Shown: positions 1 through 5,692 of the stretch, piece by piece
Layout: each line of letters opens with the position of its first letter
Position numbering within the stretch: the stretch's first letter is position 1
NCBI GenBank assembly: GCA_003662645.1
Contig: QMYL01000049.1
Coordinates: 1 to 6,971 of the forward strand
Direction of reading: 5' to 3'
Length of the DNA: 6,971 nucleotides
Source of the DNA: Candidatus Bathyarchaeota archaeon
Lineage (GTDB): Archaea; Thermoproteota; Bathyarchaeia; Bathyarchaeales; B26-1
Notes under the pieces: model-generated
What the model saw: the letters and a program-made list of their open reading frames with translations, nothing else
Database searches by the model: none
What the model was told of the DNA's origin: nothing
Made by a program: the position numbers and the translations under genes

Positions 1-107
1 CAGCCCCCAATGTACATCTTTAGGGTGGCCTCATCTAGGGCTTCATCCCTGAGCTCTCCATCTGTTAGGTCGACCCTTAAGATCTTGCCCATATACCCGC
101 CTGGCAT
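1..107 (-). CDS. Aldehyde ferredoxin oxidoreductase family protein, N-terminus only
   Basis: The minus strand from ATG at 107 reads 35 codons and two further bases before the window edge. The peptide begins MPGGYMGKILRVDLTDG and ends in YIGG, which I recognise as the N-terminal start of AOR-family tungsten/molybdenum bispyranopterin enzymes (small-residue start, G-x-x-L/I-R-V-D/N-L-T/S-x-G, then the x-IGG turn). These cytoplasmic enzymes oxidise aldehydes to acids with ferredoxin as electron acceptor. The pterin- and [4Fe-4S]-binding parts lie outside the window, so the subfamily (AOR, FOR, GAPOR, WOR) cannot be told. An SD-like GGGAGG at 112-117 sits four bases before the ATG. The gene follows the TIM-barrel gene by 40 bases on the same strand and is probably cotranscribed with it. 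The family call is from remembered motif similarity on a short fragment. Confidence 0.82.
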   Translation of the reverse strand, partial: MPGGYMGKILRVDLTDGELRDEALDEATLKMYIGG

Positions 108-111
108 AATG

Positions 112-117
112 CCTCCC
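112..117 (-). promoter_or_regulatory. Shine-Dalgarno of the AOR-family gene
   Basis: On the minus strand GGGAGG precedes the ATG at 107 by four bases. It supports that ATG over the out-of-frame ATG at 123. It lies in the 40-base gap after the TIM-barrel gene, so the second gene has its own ribosome entry site. Confidence 0.6.
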
Positions 118-147
118 ACCATGAAGCTACTTGTTGATGGATCTGGT

Positions 148-969
148 CTAACAGAGCGCTTCTAGGATCTTCTTCGCCCTCTTTATATCCCTTATCTGTT
201 GTGGCCCTTTTATCTCCCTCTCGATAGTCAATGCACCTCTATACCCCAAAGATTTGAGTTTCGGTATTAGGACTGGGTAGTTCACCCTACCCTCTCCAAG
301 CGGCTTCTCCTTCCCGAGTTCACGACCGTTCGTTGGGTACTCGCCATCCTTCGCATGGACCCCACGGACGTAAGTTCCTATTATGTCGAGGGCATCTATG
401 GGGTTTGCCTTTCCATACATCAGTAGGTTCGCCGGGTCGAAGTTTACACCCAAATTCTCCGCTCCGATATCTTCGATGGTCCTCAACAACGTAACCGGGG
501 TCTCCTGCCCGGTCTCGAACCAGAAGCTCTGACCGTTCTCGCCACAGAACCTCGCAACCTCCTTTAGCAGTGGTATAAGGGTCACGTACTTCCTGTCTTG
601 GGGGTCTTCCGGTATGAAGCCTACATGGGTTGTCACACTCTCAACCCCGACCTTCCTGGCGAAGTCTGAAGCCTTCCTGAGGGCTTTCATTCTCACCCTC
701 CTCCACCTCGGTGGCACCAAGCCTATCGTACTCGGGCCCTCGATGAAGTTCCACACGTACCTCCCAGGTAGACCTGCCCAGAGCGTGGTTATCTCCACGT
801 CGTAATCCTCAGATGCTGACTTCAGTCTCTTCGCCATCTCGTCGTTGTATAGGTCCACGTTCCAACACGACACTTGGCATGTTGGAAAACCCAAGTTCTG
901 AACCTTCCTAAACTCCGATTCGACATCTTCCCTAAGAGGTATAATCATCCCGAGTTTAAGCCTCACCAT
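148..969 (-). CDS. Sugar phosphate isomerase/epimerase-like TIM-barrel protein (AP_endonuc_2 superfamily)
   Basis: The 273-residue product looks like a complete xylose-isomerase-like TIM barrel. Visible family marks, numbered from ATG 969, are H115 in a THVG strand end, E152 in FETGQE, D178 in NFDPANLL, H205 in VHAKDG and E250 in TIERE. The Glu-Asp-His-Glu set is the usual divalent-metal and substrate site of this superfamily. Length is typical for the sugar isomerase/epimerase branch, and there is no signal peptide or membrane segment, so it should be cytoplasmic. An upstream in-frame GTG at 978 could be called as start, but it overlaps the SD AAGGTG (976-981), which is correctly spaced for ATG 969; I prefer the ATG. 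The stop is TAG at 148-150. The exact substrate (keto-sugar, inosose, hydroxypyruvate or other) cannot be told. Position next to an AOR-family gene suggests sugar or aldehyde metabolism, which is inference. Confidence 0.85.
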   Translation of the reverse strand: MVRLKLGMIIPLREDVESEFRKVQNLGFPTCQVSCWNVDLYNDEMAKRLKSASEDYDVEITTLWAGLPGRYVWNFIEGPSTIGLVPPRWRRVRMKALRKASDFARKVGVESVTTHVGFIPEDPQDRKYVTLIPLLKEVARFCGENGQSFWFETGQETPVTLLRTIEDIGAENLGVNFDPANLLMYGKANPIDALDIIGTYVRGVHAKDGEYPTNGRELGKEKPLGEGRVNYPVLIPKLKSLGYRGALTIEREIKGPQQIRDIKRAKKILEALC

Positions 970-975
970 CCTTGA

Positions 976-981
976 CACCTT
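976..981 (-). promoter_or_regulatory. Shine-Dalgarno that fixes the TIM-barrel start
   Basis: On the minus strand AAGGTG sits six bases before ATG 969. The alternative GTG codon at 978 overlaps this motif, so it is unlikely to be the initiator. Confidence 0.6.
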
Positions 982-1003
982 CTAGATATCTATTCCGGTA
1001 TGC

Positions 1004-1012
1004 AATAAATAG
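1004..1012 (-). promoter_or_regulatory. Probable TATA box of the TIM-barrel/AOR operon
   Basis: The minus strand reads CTATTTATT in an otherwise mixed-composition stretch. At the usual archaeal spacing of about 26 bases from box centre to start, transcription would begin near 982, immediately before the SD at 976-981, giving a leader of about a dozen bases. The geometry resembles that of the uL22 promoter in this window. The match to the TTTAWATA consensus is imperfect. The plus-strand reading AATAAATAG could instead serve the small ORF at 1077. Confidence 0.42.
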
Positions 1013-1023
1013 CTTAACGGTCC

Positions 1024-1033
1024 TCCTTAAGGA
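1024..1033. repeat. Perfect 10-bp inverted repeat upstream of the minus-strand promoter
   Basis: TCCTTAAGGA is its own reverse complement. It lies 11 bases upstream (minus-strand sense) of the TATA element at 1004-1012, at about -42 to -51 of the predicted start, where an activator or TFB-assisting factor could bind. A 10-bp palindrome can arise by chance, so a regulatory role is only suggested by position. Confidence 0.3.
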
Positions 1034-1076
1034 ATTGGAAGTACTCTATTAACTCCTTCAAGGTGAGGCGACATCT

Positions 1077-1229
1077 ATGAAGATCAGGATATTTGGCGGT
1101 ATAATCATAACGACCGCCCTCAGATGTACTAGCTCCAGATCGATTTTCGGGTCAAGCTACACCTTGCCCGGGCAGAGGGAGATAACGGAGAGATGGATAG
1201 ATGAAATAAACAGGCTTCTACCCGGATGA
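1077..1229 (+). CDS. Small unrecognised ORF, 50 residues
   Basis: ATG 1077 is preceded at 1061-1068 by AGGTGAGG, a very strong SD match with an eight-base spacer, and the frame stays open to TGA at 1227-1229. I do not recognise the product. Residues 5-15 (IFGGIIITTAL) are hydrophobic, flanked by K2, R4 and R16, with a Cys at 17. The C-terminal third (residues 33-48) looks like an amphipathic helix containing TERWIDEINRLL. It could be a small membrane-associated protein, a leader peptide upstream of the ribosomal operon, or a remnant of a lost gene. Codon choice (ATA, AGG, AGA) matches the neighbours. The frame closes at a stop at 1050, so it does not extend upstream. It may share the AT-rich element at 1002-1012 as a promoter, which is weak evidence. 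Translation is unproven. Confidence 0.35.
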   Translation: MKIRIFGGIIITTALRCTSSRSIFGSSYTLPGQREITERWIDEINRLLPG

Positions 1230-1260
1230 GACCCTGATCAACCCAGAATGAGAGGGGGAA

Positions 1261-1276
1261 ACTTCCATATAGAAGT
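1261..1276. repeat. Short inverted repeat just upstream of the ribosomal operon TATA box
   Basis: ACTTC and GAAGT form five-base arms around CATATA. The element ends nine bases before the TATA box at 1286, about 40-55 bases upstream of the predicted start. That is a plausible operator or activator position for the operon. Five-base arms are common by chance. Confidence 0.28.
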
Positions 1277-1285
1277 ACGTAATTC

Positions 1286-1294
1286 TTATAAATA
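1286..1294 (+). promoter_or_regulatory. TATA box of the uL22-eL32 ribosomal protein operon
   Basis: TTATAAATA closely matches the archaeal TATA consensus. From the box centre near 1290, transcription should begin around 1315-1318, leaving a leader of 15-20 bases that includes the SD at 1324-1329. No other comparable element lies before the first ribosomal gene. This marks uL22 as the first cistron of a transcript rather than an internal gene. Confidence 0.62.
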
Positions 1295-1323
1295 ACCATG
1301 CGTCTCTTGATTGGAAGTCAAAT

Positions 1324-1329
1324 AGGTGG
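1324..1329 (+). promoter_or_regulatory. Shine-Dalgarno that fixes the uL22 start
   Basis: AGGTGG lies five bases before ATG 1335. An in-frame GTG at 1326 is part of this motif and has no SD of its own, so the ATG is preferred. Confidence 0.6.
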
Positions 1330-1334
1330 CTGAT

Positions 1335-1802
1335 ATGCCTAAGTGGGGATACTCTATCGTGGACCTAGATCCCGACACAACCGTGAAAGCGAGTGGACGT
1401 GAGGTTAGGGTATCCCCTAAAGCGGCCCGTGAGGTCTGCGCGGCGATAAAGGGTATGACCCTAGACCAGGCTAAGGAGTTCCTAGAACAGGTTATCGCGA
1501 AGAAGAAGGCTGTTCCCTTCAGGCGTTATAAGAAGAAGATACCCCATAGAAGGGGTTTGGACAAGTTCTATGCGGGTAGGTATCCGGTTAAGGCAGCTAG
1601 GAAGATACTTGAGATACTGGAGAGTGCGGAGGCCAACGCCATGTATAAGGGTCTTGATGTCGAGAATCTCAAGATAATCCATGCATCCGCATATCCGGGG
1701 ACCAAGATTAAGAGGTATATACCCCGGGCAATGGGTAGATCGACCCCGCGCTTTGAGACCCTCTGCCATATAGAGCTCGTTCTGGAGCAGAGGAGTGGGT
1801 AG
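1335..1802 (+). CDS. rpl22: Large-subunit ribosomal protein uL22 (L22)
   Basis: The product is 155 residues from ATG 1335 and starts MPKWGYS, the usual archaeal L22 start. GTG 1326 would add three residues but overlaps the SD. Recognisable family parts are the early KASGREVRVSPK segment (18-29), the helical region to about residue 57, the VPFRRYKKKIPHRRG block (60-74), and the basic beta-hairpin around residues 115-145 with YPGTKIKRYIPRAMGRSTP, which reaches into the peptide exit tunnel and contacts 23S rRNA. Length is normal for archaea, longer than bacterial L22. It is the first gene of the operon here, 41 bases downstream of a TATA box; in most archaea uS19 would lie directly before it. 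uS3 follows three bases after the stop. Confidence 0.96.
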   Translation: MPKWGYSIVDLDPDTTVKASGREVRVSPKAAREVCAAIKGMTLDQAKEFLEQVIAKKKAVPFRRYKKKIPHRRGLDKFYAGRYPVKAARKILEILESAEANAMYKGLDVENLKIIHASAYPGTKIKRYIPRAMGRSTPRFETLCHIELVLEQRSG

Positions 1803-1805
1803 GCT

Positions 1806-2441
1806 ATGTCATCGATAAGGCACTTTTTGGAGGAGAATATAAAGAGGGCTGAGATAGACGAGTATCTAAGTAGGGAGTTTGAGAGGGCTGGATACGGCGG
1901 GGTTGACATAACCAGAACCCCCCTCGGAACTCACGTTGTTATATATACTATGCGCCCCGGGATAGTCATTGGGCGTGGCGGTGAGACCATAAAGAACCTA
2001 GCTAGGATCTTAGAGGAGAAGTTTGGATTATCAAACCCGCAAATATCGGTGGCCGAGATAGAGGTTCCCGAACTGAACCCGTATGTTATGGCCTCGCGTA
2101 TAGCGTCAGCCTTGAGGCGTGGAATACACTTCAGAAGGGCTGGTTTCTGGAGCCTAAACCAGATAATGGATGCCGGAGCCCTCGGGGTCGAGATAACGAT
2201 AAGCGGAAAGCTGAGAACAGAACGAGCGAGGACCGAGAAGTTCGTTGCGGGATACCTCCCGAAGAGCGGAGATCCCGCAATAAAATATGTCAAGAAGGCT
2301 GTGGTTCATGTCCAGCTAAAACCTGGAACCTTCGGGGTTAAGGTTAAGATACTGCCGCCGGGAGCGAAGTTCCCAGACCAGGTGGAGATAATTGAGGCTG
2401 AGACGGTGAATGAAGAGGAGATGAAGGAGGCTGAGGAGTGA
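1806..2441 (+). CDS. rps3: Small-subunit ribosomal protein uS3 (S3)
   Basis: The 211-residue product has a type II KH domain with the GRGG loop at residues 56-59 ([13 protein letters not shown]), and a C-terminal S3 domain from about residue 85 with [21 protein letters not shown] and the ISGKL strand (132-136). In the 30S head uS3 lines the mRNA entry channel with uS4 and uS5 and contributes to mRNA unwinding. The C-terminus ends in an acidic tail ([13 protein letters not shown]) often seen in archaeal S3. The ATG lies three bases after the uL22 stop, with a G-rich tract in the uL22 end. The stop TGA overlaps the uL29 ATG by one base (TGATG), indicating translational coupling. Confidence 0.97.
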   Translation: MSSIRHFLEENIKRAEIDEYLSREFERAGYGGVDITRTPLGTHVVIYTMRPGIVIGRGGETIKNLARILEEKFGLSNPQISVAEIEVPELNPYVMASRIASALRRGIHFRRAGFWSLNQIMDAGALGVEITISGKLRTERARTEKFVAGYLPKSGDPAIKYVKKAVVHVQLKPGTFGVKVKILPPGAKFPDQVEIIEAETVNEEEMKEAEE

Positions 2442-2662
2442 TGCCGATATTGAGGGTTAGCGAGATACGTAGGATGTCTCCGGAGGAGAGGAGGAGACGC
2501 CTCGAGGAGCTGAGAACGGAGCTGATGAGGCTTAGAACTATGGTTAAGGCCGGTGGATCCCTCGAAGACCCGTCTAGGATACGTGAGATAAGGAGAACCA
2601 TCGCGAGGATATTGACAATCGAGAACGAGGAGAGGTTGAAGGGCGGAGGAGGGAAGTCATGA
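2441..2662 (+). CDS. rpl29: Large-subunit ribosomal protein uL29 (L29)
   Basis: The 73-residue protein has two basic helices, the L29 fold. Conserved parts are the [12 protein letters not shown] helix (21-32), the [16 protein letters not shown] turn and second helix (37-52), and TIARILT. uL29 sits near the exit of the peptide tunnel and in other systems contributes to the docking site for SRP and chaperones. A GTG three bases upstream (2438) is in frame, but ATG 2441 gives the standard start, overlaps the uS3 stop by one base, and is served by AGGAGG at 2425-2430 and GAGG at 2433-2436. In several archaea an eIF1/SUI1 gene lies between uL29 and rnp1; here rnp1 overlaps uL29 directly. Confidence 0.94.
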   Translation: MPILRVSEIRRMSPEERRRRLEELRTELMRLRTMVKAGGSLEDPSRIREIRRTIARILTIENEERLKGGGGKS

Positions 2663-2943
2663 GGGTCTCGCCGTCCATACTCCAACACGAGTTCATAGGC
2701 TTGAGGGCCAAGGTTGTTAGGAGCCCAAACCCATACTACAAGAAGGTCTCAGGCAGGGTTATAGATGAAACCCGCAACACGATCGTGATACTGAATAATA
2801 AGGGTGAGAGGAAGGTCATAGTTAAGGAGGTAGCCGTCTTCCACTTCACACTCCCAGATGGAACTGTAGTCGAAGTTGACGGTAAGGCAATAGTCGGTCG
2901 GCCGGAGGATAGGATCAAGAAGAGGATGAGGAGGCTTTGGTGA
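2659..2943 (+). CDS. rnp1: Ribonuclease P protein component 1 (Rnp1/Rpp29/Pop4)
   Basis: The 94-residue product matches archaeal Rpp29: a basic N-terminal segment, [16 protein letters not shown] (10-24), a strand-rich Sm-like barrel with [14 protein letters not shown] (31-44) and [16 protein letters not shown] (48-63), and a GRPEDRIKK end (80-88) leading into a basic C-terminal helix. It is a protein subunit of RNase P, pairing with Rpp21 on the specificity side of the RNA during tRNA 5' leader removal. Its place between uL29 and uS17 is conserved in archaea. The ATG overlaps the uL29 stop in an ATGA arrangement, and the stop overlaps the uS17 start in TGATG, so expression is probably coupled to both. 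No key region is missing. Confidence 0.94.
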   Translation: MRVSPSILQHEFIGLRAKVVRSPNPYYKKVSGRVIDETRNTIVILNNKGERKVIVKEVAVFHFTLPDGTVVEVDGKAIVGRPEDRIKKRMRRLW

Positions 2944-3284
2944 TGGCGTCATTCAGGTTTAAAGAGGCGGGGAGAGAGTGTAACGACAAGAACTGCCCCT
3001 TCCATGGAACCCTATCTATCAGGGGACGCGTATTGGAGGGGGTGGTTGCAAGCGCGAAGATGGATAAGACTGTGATCGTGAGGAGGGACTACCTAAAGTA
3101 CGTCCCAAAGTTCAAGCGCTACGAGAGGAGGAGGAGCCGAATCCCAGCCCACAATCCCCCATGCATAAACGCCCAAGAGGGAGACAGGGTGAGGATAGCT
3201 GAGTGCAGACCGATAAGTAAGACGGTCTCCTTCGTTGTAGTTGAGGTAATAGAGAGAGGGAGGAGGGTTGGCGGCGAGGGCTAG
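2943..3284 (+). CDS. rps17: Small-subunit ribosomal protein uS17 (S17)
   Basis: From ATG 2943 the product is 113 residues. It carries the archaeal/eukaryotic N-terminal [10 protein letters not shown] segment (C13, C18, H21), then the OB-fold core with [18 protein letters not shown] (33-50), the basic loop [15 protein letters not shown] (59-73), and the [21 protein letters not shown] closing strands (79-99). uS17 binds 16S rRNA early in assembly of the 30S body. In-frame TTG 2937 and GTG 2940 lie upstream, but GAGGAGG at 2928-2934 is spaced eight bases from ATG 2943, and the TGATG overlap with rnp1 favours it. The last 17 bases overlap the uL14 start in another frame. Confidence 0.95.
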   Translation: MASFRFKEAGRECNDKNCPFHGTLSIRGRVLEGVVASAKMDKTVIVRRDYLKYVPKFKRYERRRSRIPAHNPPCINAQEGDRVRIAECRPISKTVSFVVVEVIERGRRVGGEG

Positions 3285-3708
3285 GGCTAGAGCCTTACTG
3301 ACAAGGGGCGTAGTTGGGAGCAAGCCCAGAATATCGAGAGGGCTACCAGTCGGCTCACTAATAAAATGCACAGACAACTCGGGCGCGAAGGTTCTGAGGC
3401 TCATCCAAGTGGTGGGCTATAAGGGTAGACTGAGAAGGCTCCCAACAGCATCAGTGGGCGATATGGTTGTAGTCTCGGTGAGGAGGGGCACACCGGACAT
3501 GAGGAAGAAGATCTTCAGGGCTGTAATAGTGAGGCAAAGGAAACCCTACAGACGCCCAGAGGGGATATGGGTCCAATTCGAAGATAACGCGGCGGTCATA
3601 ATAACGCCGGATGGGGAGATGAAGGGTTCAGAGATACGTGGACCCGTAGCTAGGGAGGCGGCTGAGAGGTGGCCCAGGATAGCTAGTGCATCGAGCATAA
3701 TAATCTAG
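3268..3708 (+). CDS. rpl14: Large-subunit ribosomal protein uL14 (L14)
   Basis: The 146-residue product has the L14 beta-barrel: [20 protein letters not shown] (22-41), [20 protein letters not shown] (63-82), [15 protein letters not shown] (85-99), the FEDNAAVII strand (104-112), and [19 protein letters not shown] (120-138). uL14 lies at the subunit interface and forms bridges with 16S rRNA; it is also the docking surface for the anti-association factor eIF6. The start is TTG 3268; there is no in-frame ATG or GTG before the conserved core. It is preceded by GGAGG at 3259-3263 and overlaps uS17 by 17 bases. The first 14 residues are a basic extension containing an ARARARA run encoded by a near-repeat of the hexamer AGGGCT. 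The product is certain; the exact start is less so. Confidence 0.95.
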   Translation: MAARARARALLTRGVVGSKPRISRGLPVGSLIKCTDNSGAKVLRLIQVVGYKGRLRRLPTASVGDMVVVSVRRGTPDMRKKIFRAVIVRQRKPYRRPEGIWVQFEDNAAVIITPDGEMKGSEIRGPVAREAAERWPRIASASSIII

Positions 3709-3723
3709 GAGGAATCGAGGAAA

Positions 3724-4179
3724 GTGAGGAGCAGGAAACCGAGGAAACAGAGGAAGATGCTCTACCAAGCTCCACTCCACATCAAGGCCCACTTCATGTC
3801 CGCTCCCCTCTCATCTGAGCTGAAGGAGTCCTACGGTTTCAACTCGATAACCGTCAGGGTTGGCGATACCGTTAGGGTCATGCGGGGTGATATGAAGGGC
3901 TTTGAGGGAAAGGTCACGAGAGTTGATAGGAAGAAGATGAGAATCTACATCGAGGGGCTAACCAGGGAGAAATCGGACGGTTCAACCATACTCGTCCCGA
4001 TCCATCCATCCAAAGTTGAGATAATCCGCCTAAACCTAGATGACAAGATGAGGAGGAAGATAATAGAGAGAAAAGGAGCCGAGAAGGCCAAACCTGAGGT
4101 TGGGGAGACTAAGGAGGTTAAAGAGGAAAAAGAGGCTGGGGAGGCTGAAGAGCCTGTAAAGGAGACGGAGGGGACATAA
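3724..4179 (+). CDS. rpl24: Large-subunit ribosomal protein uL24 (L24) with acidic C-terminal tail
   Basis: The 151-residue product opens with a basic segment typical of archaeal L24 (SRKPRKQRKMLYQAPLHIK, 3-21), followed by a KOW barrel with VRVGDTVRVMRGDMKGFEGKV (44-64) and GSTILVPIHPSKVEI (86-100). uL24 initiates 50S assembly by binding 23S rRNA and lies near the tunnel exit. Residues from about 117 on form a low-complexity Lys/Glu tail with repeated KE and EAE pairs, longer than the core needs; it is probably disordered. The start is GTG 3724, the first in-frame initiator before the conserved basic segment, with AGGAGG at 3707-3712 overlapping the uL14 stop and a nearer GAGG at 3717-3720. 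eS4 starts two bases after the stop. Confidence 0.94.
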   Translation: MRSRKPRKQRKMLYQAPLHIKAHFMSAPLSSELKESYGFNSITVRVGDTVRVMRGDMKGFEGKVTRVDRKKMRIYIEGLTREKSDGSTILVPIHPSKVEIIRLNLDDKMRRKIIERKGAEKAKPEVGETKEVKEEKEAGEAEEPVKETEGT

Positions 4180-4181
4180 AA

Positions 4182-4946
4182 ATGGGTAAGAAGGGAGGAG
4201 GAAAACACCTAAAGAGGGAGGCAGCGCCAAGGTTCTGGCCGATCTACAGGAAGAGCTTCCACTGGGCAGTCAAGCCTAGCCCAGGCCCCCACCCGATCGA
4301 GAGGTGCATCCCCCTCCTGATAGCTGTCCGTGAGATGCTAGGCTACGCCGAGACCAGGAGGGAGGCTAGGAGGATAATATCGGAGGGTAAGATACTCGTG
4401 GACGGTAGGGTTAGGAGGGATGAACGCTTCCCAGCGGGGATAATGGATGTCATCTCCATACCGGAACTTAAACTCCACTATCGAGTTCTACCCTCAAGGA
4501 AGGGTCTATGCCTCCACCCGATAGATGAGGGCGAGGCGGAGTTTAAGCTCTGCAGGATAGAGGGGAAGAGCACGGTTAAGGGTGGACATATACAGCTCAA
4601 CCTCCATGATGGGAGGAACATCCTAATAAGGGTTGAGGACCCGAGAAACCCGGAGGAGGATGTGTACAAAACCTTCGACACCCTCAAGATAGGTTTGAAG
4701 GGTCAGGAGATCCTCGAACATATACCCTTGAACGAGGGAGCCTACGTTATATTCACCGGTGGGAAGAACATAGGCAGGTACGGCAATGTTGTATCCATAG
4801 ATGAGGAGGCTGGGAAGAAGAGGGAGAGGGCGTTAGTTACGATACGTGACCCGAAGGGTGAAGACTACCAGACGACGCTCAACTACGCTTTCGTGGTAGG
4901 AGGGGAGAAACCCCTAATCTCCCTTCCAGAGCTGGAGGGAAGGTGA
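4182..4946 (+). CDS. rps4e: Small-subunit ribosomal protein eS4 (S4e)
   Basis: The 254-residue product has the domain order of eS4: a basic N-terminus with GGGKHLKREAAPRFWPI (5-21), an S4-type RNA-binding motif around residues 43-85 (EARRIISEGKILVDGRVRRD), a central S4e domain (about 95-170) with the VEDPRNPEEDVYKTFDTLKI segment (residues 151-170), and a KOW motif in the C-terminal third (GAYVIFTGGKNIGRYGNVV, 186-204). eS4 occurs only in archaea and eukaryotes and binds the 30S body. GGAGGGG at 4167-4173 inside uL24 is spaced eight bases from the ATG. Length is normal for the archaeal family. Confidence 0.96.
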   Translation: MGKKGGGKHLKREAAPRFWPIYRKSFHWAVKPSPGPHPIERCIPLLIAVREMLGYAETRREARRIISEGKILVDGRVRRDERFPAGIMDVISIPELKLHYRVLPSRKGLCLHPIDEGEAEFKLCRIEGKSTVKGGHIQLNLHDGRNILIRVEDPRNPEEDVYKTFDTLKIGLKGQEILEHIPLNEGAYVIFTGGKNIGRYGNVVSIDEEAGKKRERALVTIRDPKGEDYQTTLNYAFVVGGEKPLISLPELEGR

Positions 4947-4949
4947 GGG

Positions 4950-5513
4950 ATGCCTAAAAGAACGCTTGATGAAGAGGAGGTCTACAGGCTATGGGAGGAG
5001 AACCCCATGCTTAAACCCAGAATTGAGAAGGTGGTTGTGAACGTCTCGGTTGGAAAGTCGGGCGAACCCCTAGAGAACGCATCGAAGATACTTGAGGAGC
5101 TAACCGGCCAGAAACCATGCGTAAGGAGGGCGAAGAAGACGATAAGGGACTTCGGGATAAGGAGGGGTGAACCCATCGCGTGCCTAGTCACACTTAGAGG
5201 TGAGAGGGCAATGAACTTCCTGAAGAAGGCTTTCCAAGCCGTAGGGAATAGAATATCGAGTAAATCCTTCGACGAGTTTGGGAACTTCGCCTTCGGGATA
5301 AGGGAGCATATAGAGATACCCGGAACGAGATATAAACCCGAACTTGGGATAATAGGGATGGATATATGTGTAGCCATGGAGAGACCCGGATATAGGGTGA
5401 AACGCAGGAGGAGGGTCAGGTCAAAGGTTGGGACGAACCACCTCCTGAGGCGTGAGGAGTCCATCCTCTACATAAAGAATGAGTTCGGCGTTGAAGTTGT
5501 GGAGGGTGACTGA
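4950..5513 (+). CDS. rpl5: Large-subunit ribosomal protein uL5 (L5)
   Basis: The 187-residue product shows the L5 core: [21 protein letters not shown] (18-38), [25 protein letters not shown] (47-71) and the [12 protein letters not shown] strand (73-84), followed by [14 protein letters not shown] (115-128) and the [19 protein letters not shown] strand and basic end (137-155). uL5 binds 5S rRNA with uL18, contacts the P-site tRNA and forms a bridge to the 30S head. ATG 4950 lies three bases after the eS4 stop. The SD may be GGAGGG at 4934-4939 or the nearer AGGTGAGG. The short acidic end VEVVEGD overlaps the uS14 SD. Confidence 0.96.
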   Translation: MPKRTLDEEEVYRLWEENPMLKPRIEKVVVNVSVGKSGEPLENASKILEELTGQKPCVRRAKKTIRDFGIRRGEPIACLVTLRGERAMNFLKKAFQAVGNRISSKSFDEFGNFAFGIREHIEIPGTRYKPELGIIGMDICVAMERPGYRVKRRRRVRSKVGTNHLLRREESILYIKNEFGVEVVEGD

Positions 5514-5514
5514 T

Positions 5515-5679
5515 ATGGCAAGTCAGATGGGAAGGAAGAAGAGGAAGTACGGTAAAGGCAGTAGGCCGTGTAGGAGATGCGGCTCTTACGGCCCGGTTAT
5601 CCGCAAGTATGGGCTATACCTCTGCCGCCAATGCTTCAGGGAGGTAGCTGAGAAGTTAGGCTTCAGAAAGTATGAGTAG
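5515..5679 (+). CDS. rps14: Small-subunit ribosomal protein uS14, zinc-binding type (S14)
   Basis: From ATG 5515 the product is 54 residues, the usual archaeal size. Four cysteines in two CxxC pairs (C19/C22 and C37/C40) form the zinc site. The C-terminus [15 protein letters not shown] is the family signature. uS14 sits in the 30S head near the decoding side, next to uS3 and uS10. The frame is open upstream to 5479 inside uL5, but GGAGGGTG at 5501-5508 fits ATG 5515, which lies one base after the uL5 stop. A second ATG at 5527 would remove four residues and has no better SD. Confidence 0.94.
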   Translation: MASQMGRKKRKYGKGSRPCRRCGSYGPVIRKYGLYLCRQCFREVAEKLGFRKYE

Positions 5680-5683
5680 GAGG
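5678..5683 (+). promoter_or_regulatory. Shine-Dalgarno that fixes the uS8 start
   Basis: AGGAGG overlaps the uS14 stop and is nine bases before ATG 5693. It favours that start over ATG 5672, which overlaps uS14 and has no clear SD before it. Confidence 0.6.
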
Positions 5684-5692
5684 GTAACTGGG

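Noticed and set aside
614..805. Plus-strand ORF of 63 codons opposite the TIM-barrel gene
   Set aside because: It is antisense to a well-supported gene with conserved active-site residues, has no family resemblance and no convincing SD; it is a shadow frame.
1053..1068. Possible weak hairpin masking the SD of the small ORF (CTCCTT against AAGGTGAG)
   Set aside because: The pairing needs a bulge and a very small loop. Pyrimidine tracts complementary to an SD are common, so regulation cannot be claimed from it.
1034..1318. Nine-base direct repeat ATTGGAAGT at 1034-1042 and 1310-1318
   Set aside because: It is short, its spacing fits no regulatory or attachment-site pattern, and it could easily occur by chance in AT-richer intergenic DNA.
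4982..5464. Minus-strand ORF of 160 codons opposite uL5
   Set aside because: It is the reverse of a recognisable ribosomal protein. Its Ser/Leu/Phe/Pro-rich composition is what antisense of purine-rich coding DNA gives.
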